Below are positions 11,064 through 22,690 of a stretch of 64,000 bases of DNA, piece by piece. The DNA is taken from positions 70,486,111 to 70,550,110 of the forward strand of contig ML679956.1 in the NCBI GenBank assembly GCA_007922225.1. The letters are read 5' to 3'. The position numbers and the translations under genes were made by a program. The first letter of the stretch is position 1. Every line of letters starts with the position of its first letter. Source of the stretch: Emydura subglobosa. Lineage: Eukaryota > Chordata > Testudines > Chelidae. The notes beneath the pieces were generated by a model, which was not told where the DNA came from, did not search any database, and was given only the letters and a program-made list of their open reading frames with translations.

Positions 11064-13183
11064 TGTGACACAATGCACCCCATGTACATTCCTTATGGTG
11101 TGATTGTGTATCATTCATGTTCACCCTTATATAGTGTCACTGTGTATTGTTTAATGCAATGTATGTCATGTAAGGTATTTCTGGAATGCTCATGACATGC
11201 TGAACGTTATTGTTATGGCAGTATGTTTCTTGCATTGTCATGTGTATGGTTATGAAGATCTGCTATGTAATATTTCCAAATATGTCTCTCACATGGCTTG
11301 AAAAGTTCCAGGCAAAGACTAAAAGCAGAGATAATTCACACCTCGCTGAGGCATGCATAAAATAACTCAGCTCTTCCAGGAACAATGGACTGGCTTAAGT
11401 ATCTGATAAGGTGATTGTGGACATGCCCCTGTGAGGGGGGGCAGCGTCTGGGGTTCTCCCTCTGGGTCCTTCTCTGAGGGGGACCACCCCTCTCGGCTAT
11501 CCCCTGCCAGGAAGCAGTCTCAAGCCCTTTAACCAGGTGAGCAAGCAGTCTTTCACCCTGGCCCGTAGGCAGGGCTGGCGAGTAAGCAATCTTTCGCCCC
11601 GGCCCTTAGGCAGTGCTGGCGAGTAAGCAGGTCTGCTCCCTGGAGCGGTAAAGAGGGGGAGGCTCTCTCTCTCTCTCTCTCGGGGTGGCTAGGGAAGGAG
11701 GGAGGTGGACGCAGGCCCACCCATCTTCACTGCGTCCCAGTCCAGGTCCCTATCAGTGCCAAAGGCATTGGCCACTGAGTCAGCGGGGCTCCCGCCGCAA
11801 CGCGCTGACAGGGTTGCCCCAGACTCAGCCACTGTCTATGGCTGTCCCTGTGCTACTTCCTCCCCGTATCCCCAGGTACCTGACTCCTCCAGGTCGCTGG
11901 GGTGTGGTAGTCCCGCGAGACCCTCTTTGTCAACCGGCGGCAGCTCCGGCAACTCCATGGGTTCCTCCGCGGAGGGCAGTTCCTCCAAGTCCTCCAGCCC
12001 CCAGGCTGCGGGTAGGACTGGTAGGTTCTCCAGGTCCCAGGCTTGGTACTGCACGGATCGGTCTTCCTCCAGCTCCCAGGCAGCGGGCAACTCAGGTAGG
12101 CCCTCTGCCGGTTCCCAGGCCATGGGTAAGACTGGCTGCTCCCCACTGGCATGGGCCTCTGGCTTAGTTCTAGCTGGAAACCTCAGGGGAGAGGCGTCCT
12201 TCTCCCTTGGCCATCCCTGCCTGCCTGAGCTCGCAGGCCAGGGTTTTAAAGGCCTGGCTCCGCTCCCCTGCTTCCTGTCAGGTGGTGTCCATGGGGTTTC
12301 TGATGGCCTGAGCCCACCCACCTGCTTCCAGTCAGGTGGTGTTCCTTGGGCTTCTAAAGGCCTGGGCCCGCCCTCCTGCTTCTGGACAGGGGTTTTCCTT
12401 CTGGGCTCTACCAGCCAGGGTGCGTTTGGCTCCCCCCCGGGTCCTTCTCTGAGGGGGACCACCCCTCCCGGCTACAGCGATGCCCATTTAACTCAAGTGG
12501 AGGGAAAACCATGCCGGACATTGCCAATCACCTGTCCCCAGGGGGTAGCAGAGGAACCTGTTAAAGGAAGAGGCATTTTGGTCTCTGGAGCTCTCTCTTC
12601 CATTCCATCTACAAGACAACACCAAGCAATTGAAAGACTATCCACTGGAGGAGGGCCTGGCTGAGGAGTCATCTTCAGCCAGCCTGTGGGGAGCATTATC
12701 TAACTTTGGGAAGCTACTGAAAGTGTTAAGCATAGTTTAAAATGAGATTTGCTTTTATTTCTTCCTGATCAAATCTGATTTATATTCCTCTGGCTTATAA
12801 TCATTTAAAATCTTTCTGTACTTAAACTTATTTGTTGGTTTTATCTAAAGTAGCGTTTGTGGTTTGGGTGTGTGTAGAGACTTCATTTAGAGTGACAAAG
12901 CTGGTGCATATCAATTTATTTGATAAATTGACTAACCAATGAGCCTGCAGAGTCCAGTGGGCAGCACTGAACTCAGTAAAATGGCAGTTCCTAGGTTTGC
13001 ATCTGGGACTGGGGATATTGACTGGGGCTCACACCATTGCATAATCCTATGAGTGACTGGCCAGAAGCACTCATTCACTAAATCAGAGGCTGCTTGCAGG
13101 GCAAGTGCAGGATGGGCCCCAGGAGTGGGGGGATTGGGGTGACATAGCGAAATGCCAGTCCAGATTCAAAGGGGAACCTCACA
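11064..13183 (+). repeat. Solo LTR a (family 1), interrupted by a second LTR
   Basis: It starts TGTGACACAATGC and ends CCTCACA, flanked by CCCCG and CCCCA, a probable 5-bp target duplication with one change. Two more copies lie at 20,854 and 42,337. The three share TGCACCC or TGTACCC, TTCATGTTCACCC, CTGTGTATTGTTTAATGC and the end AGTCCAGATT. Without the internal insertion at 11,429-12,479 it is about 1.07 kb. No retroviral internal region adjoins it. Confidence 0.85.
11429..12479 (-). repeat. GC-rich LTR (family 2, copy A) nested in solo LTR a
   Basis: GC-rich insert absent from the two other family-1 LTRs. On the minus strand it runs from TGTAGCCGGG to CCCTCACA. Flanking ATGCCC on both sides (11,423-11,428 and 12,480-12,485) is the likely target duplication, though it is not flush with the TG/CA ends. 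The hairpin-forming GGTCCTTCTCTGAGGGGGAC occurs near both ends in the same orientation (11,459-11,479 and 12,439-12,460). The minus strand has an open, acidic, Leu-Pro-rich frame (12,462-11,836) with PPVDKEGLAGLP, shared with copy B, so it is a property of the repeat and not a host gene. Confidence 0.8.
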
Positions 13184-13189
13184 CCCCAG

Positions 13190-13610
13190 TACCAACTATG
13201 GTATAAACACACTCCCCGAAGATAACAGGGACATACTGACTCCTCCTAAAGATAAGGTTAGCATGACAGCATGATGGATAGGGATGTTTTGATCGAACCA
13301 ACTGGTACAAGGTAAAAAGGGATAACTAACCCTCTCACAAGGGCAATGAGTAACTTGTTTGTATCACTGTATAAAAGACGGGACATGGGGTGTGTCTTTG
13401 TCTGGCCTAGGGGGAACGGAAAGTCCCGCCATTCACTGATCTGAGCACAGACATACATGTGCTAGTGTAACTGTAGACATTGATCCGAGGAGCAAGTACT
13501 ATGCTCTGTTGGCAGTAAACTTGGCTGAGTCCCTTCCCGAGTCCGTGGTCTTTTTGGGCAGTTTAATCGAGGTCTGCACATAACGAGAACACACATGCGC
13601 AGCCAACAAC
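13190..13610 (+). repeat. LTR-like repeat with TATA box
   Basis: CACTGTATAAAAGACGGGAC gives a good TATA box at about 13,370, followed by GTGTGTCTTTGTCTGG and a downstream part with TGAGTCCCTTCCCGAGTCC, resembling the U3-R-U5 order of a retroviral LTR. Neither edge was defined and no second copy is in the window. Confidence 0.45.
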
Positions 13611-13669
13611 AGATAACACTATTAAGTGCATTGTAATGGGATCTATAAGCCCCATTCAAGACCTAGGCA

Positions 13670-14160
13670 GGAGGGGGAGGGGAGCTTTCCCAACTGCATA
13701 CAAATAGACTCATTCCCCCAGACACATAGCTGCAAGAGCTGCCAATCATGGAGGCAGACAGCCACAGCTGAACCTCATGAAGGAGGCAAAGCCTAATATA
13801 AAAGGGGAGAGCAACAAAAAAGGAGGGAGAAGAAAGATCTGAGATAGCAGAGCGACCATAGCTCTGCTCCAGACAGCCTCCCCGAATCCCTTTGTAAGGC
13901 AACGCCATGCCTACAGATTCAAAAAGAAGAGAAACATTAACCCCAGAGGCTACCCCAAACACAGGGTAAACTGAGAGACTCGGGAATCCCTGCAAGGGAC
14001 CCACCACAGACCCTTGACTGGAGCCTGTGATAGGCACCAGACATTGTGCACGAGCAGGCTGTGTTTGTGAGGTATAATAGTGCTGACTTTGTTTGTGGCA
14101 TCAACTGTTTAACAGCAACTAGATGTTCAAAGACATAACCATTACAAGTACGACTCAAAG
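13670..14160 (+). repeat. LTR-like repeat with TATA box, second type
   Basis: CCTAATATAAAAGGGGAG (about 13,793-13,810) is a TATA-like site in a GC-balanced block that ends with GTTTGTGAGGTATAATAGTG. It differs from the preceding LTR-like block. Called on promoter-like layout only; it could instead be ordinary unique DNA. Confidence 0.3.
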
Positions 14161-14580
14161 AAAGACAGTCTCTGCTCCAAAGAGCTTACAGTTTGAAAAA
14201 CAGACATTATTACTAATTATTATACACTCTGAAAAGTTTGCAGACATGACAAAAATTTAAACAAACCATGACTACTTCATGAATACTGACTGAACTTGAA
14301 CTGAATTTGGTTTTCTGTACATTAGTTTTGAGTCAAATATTCCACACAATGCTGCTTCTCTAGGACTCTGCTTATCTGCCTCCAATGCTACTCTGATGTC
14401 TTATTCAACATTTACATTACACCATTAGTTTACACAGAAATTTACAAAACACAGACTAAGATACCATCCCTGTCCAGAAGAACTTACACGATAGGAGAAT
14501 CAGCTAATCCCATCAAAAATAGGAAACAGAAGCAAAGGATGATAGTTTAATTCAAATTAGAATTTAACAGGTACTTTTCT

Positions 14581-14611
<31 letters not shown>

Positions 14612-15840
14612 AGCAACTTGGACTTTAATAAAAGAAACTCCAGAAATTTTAGAAGTTGAATCAGGATTTGAGACTTACCATTTAACCACTTCACTTCTCT
14701 CCCTTCCAGCTTTTCTTTTGAACATTTTGTGTTTTTTTCTCTATTGTTTTTAATGATTTAGTGTCCTCTCACAATCTTCTGAACAATCTCTTTCCCATAC
14801 CGAACCTCTCTTCAACTTCATCATATCCAAATCTGTCACTGCTAACGTTAGTCCCTTCTGGTCCTGACTGGGCCATCAACTGTCATTTCATCAACCTAGG
14901 TATTTGGGGTCTCAGCTTCTCTTCTGACCCTTCAAGAGCCTTTTCCAATACAACAGACAATGCTGGTGAATTAGATGTTATTAATTTTCTGTACAATAGA
15001 ATTACTCTTTGAACCTTCTGGCAGACCGAATGGCCAGATTCTTTGGTCTGGCTAAGCTGTGCTTGGCACAGTACCACAAGGCTGAGGGGAGAAAGGAGAG
15101 TTCCTGTCATTGTTGCAGCTCTCCAATCTTGGAGCTGGCCTGAGGCCACTTCAGCCACTGGTGCAACTTAGAGCAATCTTAAGGCAGCTATCAGCTGTGC
15201 CTGGCTGCCTAGAGCTCCTAAAGGCTATTGTGGGCAGCTGGGGATAACTGAAGTGCAGAAACACTGCAGCTATGTTCTTTCTTCCCTGGTCATACCCCTT
15301 TCACAAAGGCATAGGAAAGAGGAGAAACATAAAGCCACTACAGTGGATCTATGTGATCCAAACATTCCTCTTCTGCAGGGCAAATTCTCAGGCCAATTAA
15401 GCTGGCACTATGGCCTCTTGTATCACTAGGGCAGTGCGAAAAGGTCTGTAGTTGAGCCAAAACTTTGGTCCAATAATTGAAATCAAAATAGTGAATCCCT
15501 GGTCAGTGCAATCTGGACATTACTTGGTTGTGAACAATGATTTTCAAATGATACTGGCAAATGCCTGGGTTAATTTGAACCACCTAGAAAATAGGGGTGG
15601 TAAAAATATAAACATATATAACTTATTCTTCCTTTGTTTTTAGCAGGCTTAGTGAGGAAGCTATAACACTTGCATGACCTAGAGAAAAAACAAACTTGCA
15701 GAAGACAGGAAATTACATATAAATTTAAATATTCTGCAATTCTGAGGTTAGATTTTTTTATTAAATTGTCCTTCAAAGTATTGACCAGCTTCCTTACAAA
15801 GCATGCGCCAAGGATGGACAGAAGTAGACACTAGATAATG
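14160..15840. other. Intergenic DNA with SINE-like scraps and an ATTT microsatellite
   Basis: Positions 14,160-14,205 and 14,456-14,500 have CAAAGAGCTTACAG-like and TCCCTGTCCAGAAGAACTTAC-like pieces of an old SINE-type repeat. An ATTT microsatellite lies at 14,578-14,611. Nothing else was recognised. Confidence 0.45.
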
Positions 15841-16000
15841 CTTAACACTTCTGGTGTACCTCATTTGGGGAAACTGAGGCACAGAGCATCTAAGACACTC
15901 TCCCAAGGCTATAAAGTGAGTGAGTGACTGGCATTGATGGACAGAGAACCAACGTCTCCTTTTTCAAAGGCTGTACTTTAACCACAACACCATCCTTCCT
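15840..16000 (-). repeat. MIR-type SINE, minus orientation
   Basis: GGGGAAACTGAGGCACAGAG followed by CCCAAGGCTATAAAGTGAGT is the reverse complement of the MIR core and 3' part. It is decayed, as usual for MIRs. Confidence 0.75.
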
Positions 16001-17029
16001 CTGACTCTGCCACATAATTCAGTGTGGACCAAAACCACTTTAATATCATCATCATCATGAGGTCAGTGATGATATACAAGTAGCTCAGACTTTTAAACAC
16101 ACTCCATGGAATTTCTCACTGAGATTTCTCTCTGTTGCTAGAGTTACAGCATGTGTTTTTGTCCAAAGTCACTGAATTTGCAGCCTCCACTAAATGAAAA
16201 AGTATTTTTACCTCTCGTGTATTTCTACTTCAACACCAGCAGATATCAGCATCTATTATTTTAAATTATATTTGTACTCAATAACCCCACCATTTTAAGA
16301 CATAAGGTCAGACTGAGTTAAAGAAAAATTTTAGTCTTGTTAAGTCTGTTGCCACTATCTTCTGCAGAACTGGCAGATGTGCCATCACCTGAGAAGAAGT
16401 ACCACAAGTAGTGAGCAACCATAATCAATGGAGAAACTGTGCTGCCCAATGTGTTAGTGGCACAGGAGGAACTAACATCTAAAGTGAAGTATTATTAAGT
16501 ATTATGATTATTTACTTCTCATATTTGGCTCCTTCAATCTTTTCTTCTTTCCCAACATTCAAGAAAAAAATACCTCCTCAATTTCCCTAGTCCCCTCATC
16601 TCCTTGCTACACATGCCATAGACAGATCTATTTGTGGTTTCTTCTAACAAGATCTGTTGAGGCAGTAAGAAGGGAAACAGTAGAAGACAGTACTGGTGGA
16701 TGAAGAAATAAGATCTGTTGCATACAAAAGATATATCAAATTGAGGGGACAAGCAACTGCAAAGATCTGCAGCTGGCCGGGGAGCAGGTGCAGGATGAGA
16801 AAGACTCATACCAATTGTGAGTTATTTCTGATATTTATTTATTATGCAAATATATTTTAATACTTCCAAAGGAAGTGTACAACAAGTTTTGCATTTTTTT
16901 CAATTAAGATTAACCATATTTTAAACATGGTAGGTGCTGCCATCTAATGGTGTTTGGCCGTTGAACAAGAGCTAGAGTAATCATGTAAATACTGATTAAA
17001 CAAAACAACTTCATATAAAAATGTTTAGT
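16001..17029. other. Intergenic DNA, nothing recognised
   Basis: No conserved protein motif, splice-site pattern or repeat copy was recognised in this stretch. Confidence 0.4.
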
Positions 17030-17332
17030 TCTTTTTTCCACTTAAAGAAGAAATATAAAGTTGACATTTTTGGATACAAATTACTTAATGTGTCTGTGGG
17101 ATTAACCAACCATTGGAACACTTTACCAAGGAATGTGTTGGATTCCCTATCACTTCAAGTCTTTAAAACAAGAATGGATGTATTTCTAACATATATCCTC
17201 TAGCTCAGTCAGAAATTATGGGCTTGATTCAGGAATTACTGGATGAATTCTATGATCTATAATATTCAGAATGTGAGGCTAGATGTCCACAAGTGGCCTT
17301 TCGGTCTTTAAAATCTATGAGTCTATGAATCC
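17030..17332 (+). mobile_element. CR1/L3-like LINE 3' end
   Basis: The translated plus strand reads NHWNTLPRNVLDSLSLQVFK and DVFLTYIL, the conserved C-terminal region of CR1-type ORF2 (NHWNSLPxxVVxAPSLxxFKxRLD). The 3' tail TCTATGAGTCTATGAATCC is the CR1-type terminal repeat. Severely 5'-truncated. Confidence 0.8.
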
Positions 17333-18755
17333 ACTGATCTTTTCTTGCTATTTTGCATTTTTAATTCTTTATTTTGTAGCCTTTATTAAATAAATCAGGA
17401 GAAAACTACAGCATATATCATACTTTCAGGCTGGCATTTTCAAAGGATCCTAAAGGAGTTACATACCCAACTCTCATTGAATTTCAATGTAATTTGGGCA
17501 CCTAACTCCCCTATGGCTCTTTTCAAAATCCACCCTTAACCAGTAAGTAAGTATATTAAGTAAATCTTTTTAAACAAGGGGCCAAATTCTTCAATGGGGC
17601 TGCATGGGATGTAAGTCAGGGCAAAATTTAGCATCATATCAGTGTACTAGGAGGTTACACCACTCATATATTGTTATAAGTATTTCTTTTAATAGACTTG
17701 CATATAAGGTGACCTGAGGGTCTATGGAAGTTCCAAATATGTTACAAATATAACAACTATACTTCAGTTCTCAAGAAAAGTTTAAAAATGAATAGGATAA
17801 AAGCTGTATGAAGGTTTTGACACCAATTTTGCAATTTTAGAGTTTTGAATGAGTTTAGTTAAGATCTACTTCAGATTCACTTTATTACATTTGAATAAAA
17901 CACAATATAGATTATAAATAAAAATTATATCAATTAAGTTTAATTGTGAAACCTTTGGCAAAAAACTATTCTGTATTCTCATCAATGGTCACCTAATCTG
18001 TTTAGGATATCACTCTATTACATAGTTTCTTTATTTTTATTATATGTAGTTTACACATTTTGATGAAATATTTTCTAAGTAAAGCAACAAATAACAGCAA
18101 AGAATTATTACCTTATTATTGCTGTCATTTTTGGCCTGAAGCTGCAAGTACTGTTCTGACTGCCTGTAACAAGGAAAGTATTTTCAGATCTCTTTTTTTA
18201 GTAGAGAGTTATTTTTGCTAAATTCTTATATTTATGGAAGCATTACTCAAACTGGGGGTCTCGACCAAAAAGGACTATTTTAGGGCGGTCACAATATTGC
18301 CACCCTTACTTCTGCACTGCCTTCAGACTCTGCTGGGTGGCCAGAGAGCAGCATCTGATAGCCAAATTCAATGGCAAAATTTGAATTTGGCTATTTATGG
18401 AATGACCATAAATCTCCTTAATGAACCAACTGCAAGGGAAGAACCAGGGGGAAGATATCCCGAGCTTTCTCTAACAGGCATGCTGTCTGAGAAAGCACTT
18501 CTTATCACCTTCCTTGTCCAAGTGGTGAGGGGAGGACTAGAAAGGGGGACATTATAAACCTGTTTTCATGGTACCCCTCCCTAAGTCCAAGGCTAGGAAG
18601 TTGCTGTGATCAGTGCATAATTATTGCTTGTGTAGTACATGGTCTTTTTAGCCCAAGCTAGGGGTCCCACAGAGGACAATTCGTGTCCAAAGCCTAGGCC
18701 CAATTCCCAGCCCTCCAGGAATATGGCCCAGTACTGACATCCTTTGTCCCTGCGT
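17333..18755. other. Intergenic DNA, no gene seen
   Basis: AT-rich. The 107-residue open frame at 18,234-18,557 has no motif or context that supports a gene. Confidence 0.4.
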
Positions 18756-18860
18756 CCACATAAAGCACTTTACAAACATTAATGAATTCACACAACATCA
18801 TATAGCCCCCCCCCCTTTTTAACAAATTGGGAAACAGAGAGGTTAAGGGCAAATTATCAA
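18755..18860 (-). repeat. MIR-type SINE fragment, minus orientation
   Basis: AAAGCACTTTACAAACATTA and AAATTGGGAAACAGAGAGGTTAAG resemble the reverse complement of a MIR 3' half, interrupted by a C-rich run. Confidence 0.5.
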
Positions 18861-19181
18861 GTGTAGGTGCCTAAAGTGAGGCACCTAAATAAATGTAAAC
18901 GCATCTTCAAAATGTTCTGAGCACCAATAACTCCCACTGAAGTTAGTAGGAGATGCATGAGCTCTGCAATCTGAAAACCAAGACACTTTTACTTAGGTGC
19001 CTGCATATAAAATTTAAGCAATACCATTCCCAACATATACAGGAAATGTTTCCTTTTACTAGAGTAAACCCTGATTTTAAACAATGCAAAGTCATATTGT
19101 GCTATAAACAAACATGCTGATACTAATGCTCTAAATAAATTTTATACAGCCAGACTTTACCTGTGGATAGATAAAACCATG

Positions 19182-19187
19182 TTTATT
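19182..19187 (-). terminator. Candidate polyadenylation signal of the sodium channel gene
   Basis: AATAAA on the minus strand lies about 230 bp after the stop codon at 19,417. It is the nearest canonical hexamer I saw downstream. Whether the real 3' UTR ends here or further on cannot be seen. Confidence 0.4.
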
Positions 19188-19416
19188 GTTTTACAGCCTA
19201 GTATATTTATATACAAACCACTGTTATAACTGGTATGATCTTGTACAGGTTCCTTCTGTGAATAGATAAACATCAAGCAATGCTAAAAATAGTTGGTTGA
19301 AAACTCAACTCCAGTAGCTAATGATAAAATTGTCATTGTTTTGTTGTGCAACCCCTACTCATGTTGGGGAGAACTCACAAAACTAAACATTCATCATTGT
19401 AAGGGTTATACAATCA

Positions 19417-20579
19417 TTAACTGGTTTTGCTTGAGCCTGTAATTATCACCTGCAAGTTATCAGTAGTAGCCCCAGTGACACTATCGTAAGAGGGAGGGAA
19501 TGAAATGGAAGATGCAGTCTGTGATTTATCTAACTGGCTACCATCATTTTCATTCAGCATGAATGCAATGGGACCTTCCTTCTCAGGTACATCTTCTTCA
19601 AAGATGATACTGTCACAGTTTCTGTGTTGGTATGAAAAAGAGGCCTGTTTCACAGAATACTGAATCAAATGGGACCGGAAGGCCCTTTGGATAATAATGG
19701 CAGAAAGCTCCTCTTGTCGTCTTCTAAGGGTAGTTGTGATTGGTTTATCAGAAAGTTCAGATGGAATGGCAATCATAAGCTTTTTCTCCATCATTAGTTT
19801 GTCCATCTCCTCAGATTCTCCTAACACCCGTTTGATAAAAGCAAGCAAAATATCCCAGTAGTAGATCCTATCTCCACTAAACATAGGAAGGTCCATTGCA
19901 ATAAGCTGAAATTTGTTGGGTTTTGATACACGTAAGGGTTTTGCCAAAGCATCTGCAAAGTCTGAAAGTGCAGAATACTCAATAAACTGAGTTGCCCCAG
20001 GATCAAACTTCCCCCATATTTCATAAAACATATCAAAATCATCTTCACATAAAGGCTCTGTACTTTCCTCAGTAGCAACATTCAAATTCTCTAAAATAAC
20101 AGCTATATACATGTTTATAACAAGAAGGTATGATATAATGATATAACTTACAAAATATATAATTGCTACAGTGCTGTTTACACAGGTAATATTTTCTTTA
20201 TTTTGTATATGTAAATTTGGAGCGCAAGAGCCAGATCTTGTCCCTAACAGAGGGTTAAGAAGGCCATCCCAGCCAGCTGATGTTGTGATCTGAAAGAGAC
20301 AGAGCATGCTGCCACCAAAGGTTTGGAAGCTGAAAATGTTATCAATCCCACCATACCAATTAGCACAGGCAAAGTGAGCCATGCCCAAAATAGCATAAAT
20401 ATAAATGACCAGAAAAAGTAGGAGACCAATGTTAAACAAAGCAGGAAGGGACATCAGTAATGTAAAAAGGAGAGTTCTAATTCCTTGGGCTTGCCGTATT
20501 AGTCTCAGGATTCGGCCAATCCGAATCAAGCGAATGATTCTCAACAATGATGGAGAAATATAAGGCTCTAAGACACCAA
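19417..20579 (-). CDS. SCN11A: Sodium channel alpha subunit, last coding exon: domain IV S3-S6 and C-terminus
   Basis: The last coding exon begins after GTGTTGGAG and ends with TAA, giving 386 codons plus the split one. It holds the domain IV S4 helix ([18 protein letters not shown]), S5, the pore motif TTSAGWDG with the Ala of the DEKA ring, S6 ending [10 protein letters not shown], the EF-hand-like region, a calmodulin-binding IQ motif ([13 protein letters not shown]) and a PPSYDSV motif near the end, a probable ubiquitin-ligase docking site. Three traits match human SCN11A better than SCN5A or SCN10A from memory: IYAILGM in S5, YFVSYIIIS in S6 and PLRV-KPNK in the C-domain. The retained PPSY tail is missing from human SCN11A. 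Ortholog call: moderate; family: certain. Confidence 0.93.
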
Positions 20580-20853
20580 CTCCAACACGTTTAAAACGAA
20601 AGAAAAAGAAAACGTTAAACTATCAAATCAATACAATTTGAGATACATATATACATTTTATTATCTTTTATGAAATAGCCAGATGAGGTCAGAAAATGCT
20701 TAAGGCCAGTTTCTGTGTTACAAGGGAGAATGATAATGTCCTGTCAATGCCAGCAAAACTACTAGTGTCTTTGGCACTTAAAGGAAAAGTTACACTGTTA
20801 AAAAGGTTATTTTATGCTTGCAGGTTTTGAAACAAGCAAAGAAACAAAGATCC

Positions 20854-21926
20854 TGTGACACGCTGCACCCTTATGGTGTGACTGGGTATCATTCATGTTC
20901 ACCCTTATAGTGTAATTGTGTATTGTTCAATGCAAAGTATGTCATGTAAGATGTTTTTGGAATGCTTATGGCATACTGAACATTTGTTGCAATGTCATGC
21001 ATATGGTTTTGAGGCTTCACTACATAATCTTCCCAAATATGTCTCATGACTTGAGGAAGATCTAGGCAAAACCCTACAAAAGCAGAGCGGTAGTTCACAC
21101 CTCACTCAGGTATGAATAAAACAACCCAGATCTTCCAGGAACAATGGACTAGCCTAAGCATTGATAAGGGAATGCTCATGTGACTCAGGACATAGAGGAA
21201 TCCATGCACAGACACTGTTCACCACCTGACCCTGAAAGGGGGCACCAAGGAATATGTTAAAAGGGGGACATTTTGGCTGCTCTCTCTCTTCCATTTCCAT
21301 CTACAAACAACATCAAGCAACTGAAGGACTGCCCACAGGGGGATGGCCTGGCTGAAGGAGATCAGCCAGCCTGTGGTGAGCATTATCTGACTTTGTAAAG
21401 TTACTGAAAGTGTTAAGCTTAGTTTAAAATGTGATTTGCTTTTATTTCATCCTGAGCCAATCTGACTTATTTTCCTCTGACTTATACTCACTTAAAATCT
21501 TTCTGTACTTAATAAACGTATTTGTTTTATCTAAAGCAGTGCATTTGGTTTAAGGTGTGTCAAACTCCATTTAACATGACCAAGCTGGTGCATTTCAATT
21601 TCTTTAATAAAGAAATTATTCTTTAATAAAAAAATAATGAACATATAAGCTTGCAGAGTCCAATGGGCAGCACTGAACACTGAGATGGCAGTTCCTAGGA
21701 TTGCACCTGGGACTGAGGATATTGGCTGGGGTTCTACCATTGTATAATCCAATGAGCAACTGGCTAGCGGCACTCACTTGCTGAGTTGGGGGGGTGCAAC
21801 TTGCTGTGAATGAGCTGCACAGGAGTGGAGGTTCACACAGCTAAGCAAAGTAAGATGCGCTCCAGGAGTGAGGGATTGGGGTAAAACAGCAATATACCAG
21901 TCCAGATTGCAGCGGGGAAAATCACA
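20854..21926 (+). repeat. Solo LTR b (family 1)
   Basis: It starts TGTGACACGCTGC and ends AAATCACA, flanked by GATCC and GACCC (a 5-bp target duplication with one change). It contains AATAAA in TACTTAATAAACG near 21,510, so its sense strand is plus. It lies in the last intron of the channel gene, antisense to it. Confidence 0.85.
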
Positions 21927-21989
21927 GACCCTTTAAAAGTTACAAAATTAAAGTTCCTAAAGTAACATGCATCTGTGTTTTCATACAGC

Positions 21990-22690
21990 GTACACAATTA
22001 TGCTATCTGAGTGCCTAAGACTTATGTGGCTTGCTGAAATATACTTCTGCGTTGGATGCAAGATATCTCACTGGATGTAGCCTTAGGTACTACAGCACCT
22101 TGTTGTAAATATTAGCAGTTCTCAGGCTGTTTGAAGGATTTGGTCATAGCATCCCAATTTGAATAGTTGTATTGAGCCAAAAAGAGCTGGATGATTGTCT
22201 ATGGTGTTGTAACGTCACAGCTGAATAAGCCTTTCTAAACAGAATGTCTAACTCTTTGCATCCTTTTCTTTGGGGGTAACTTTCGCTCTACCTTGGCGGT
22301 GTCTTTCATGTATCACTGCCACTATCAGAGAGTTCAGAATGAGGTACTGATAGAAGTGTTTGAACCCCTAGCATGGCATCTGGTATTTATTTCCCTGGCA
22401 CTTTACCAAAGATGTGATGGATATTAGGGTTTTCCATAGCGACTGGATGGGATGTGTAATCACCTCATTGATATGAAGGGTAACTTTCCATGCTGTTTAT
22501 GAGCTTCAAGGATTCTCTTGCATAAGCTCAATTTGGATTCCAACAGAAGTAGCCAGTCTTTTCAGGAGTTTTTGGTAGACCTAAAATTTCTTCAGTACCA
22601 GGGAAGATGCTTCTGGTACCAGAGTCTCATCCAGTGATGAGGATGAGATATTCAGAGAAGGCAAGAGAGAACCCTTCTTATGCTGATCTT
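21990..22690 (-). mobile_element. Probable DIRS-type gag region, 3' part (decayed)
   Basis: Region continuous with the gag-like frame at 23,307-23,633 except for the LTR-like insert between them. Frames are broken. Assignment rests on position and low residual similarity, so it is tentative. Confidence 0.35.

Noticed and set aside
11705..12664. 319-residue plus-strand open frame as a host gene
   Set aside because: It lies across an LTR insertion in GC-rich repeat DNA, antisense to the shared repeat frame, has no domain, and extends into the host LTR.
18234..18557. 107-residue intergenic frame as a gene
   Set aside because: Isolated, no motif, no promoter or neighbouring exon; chance open frame.
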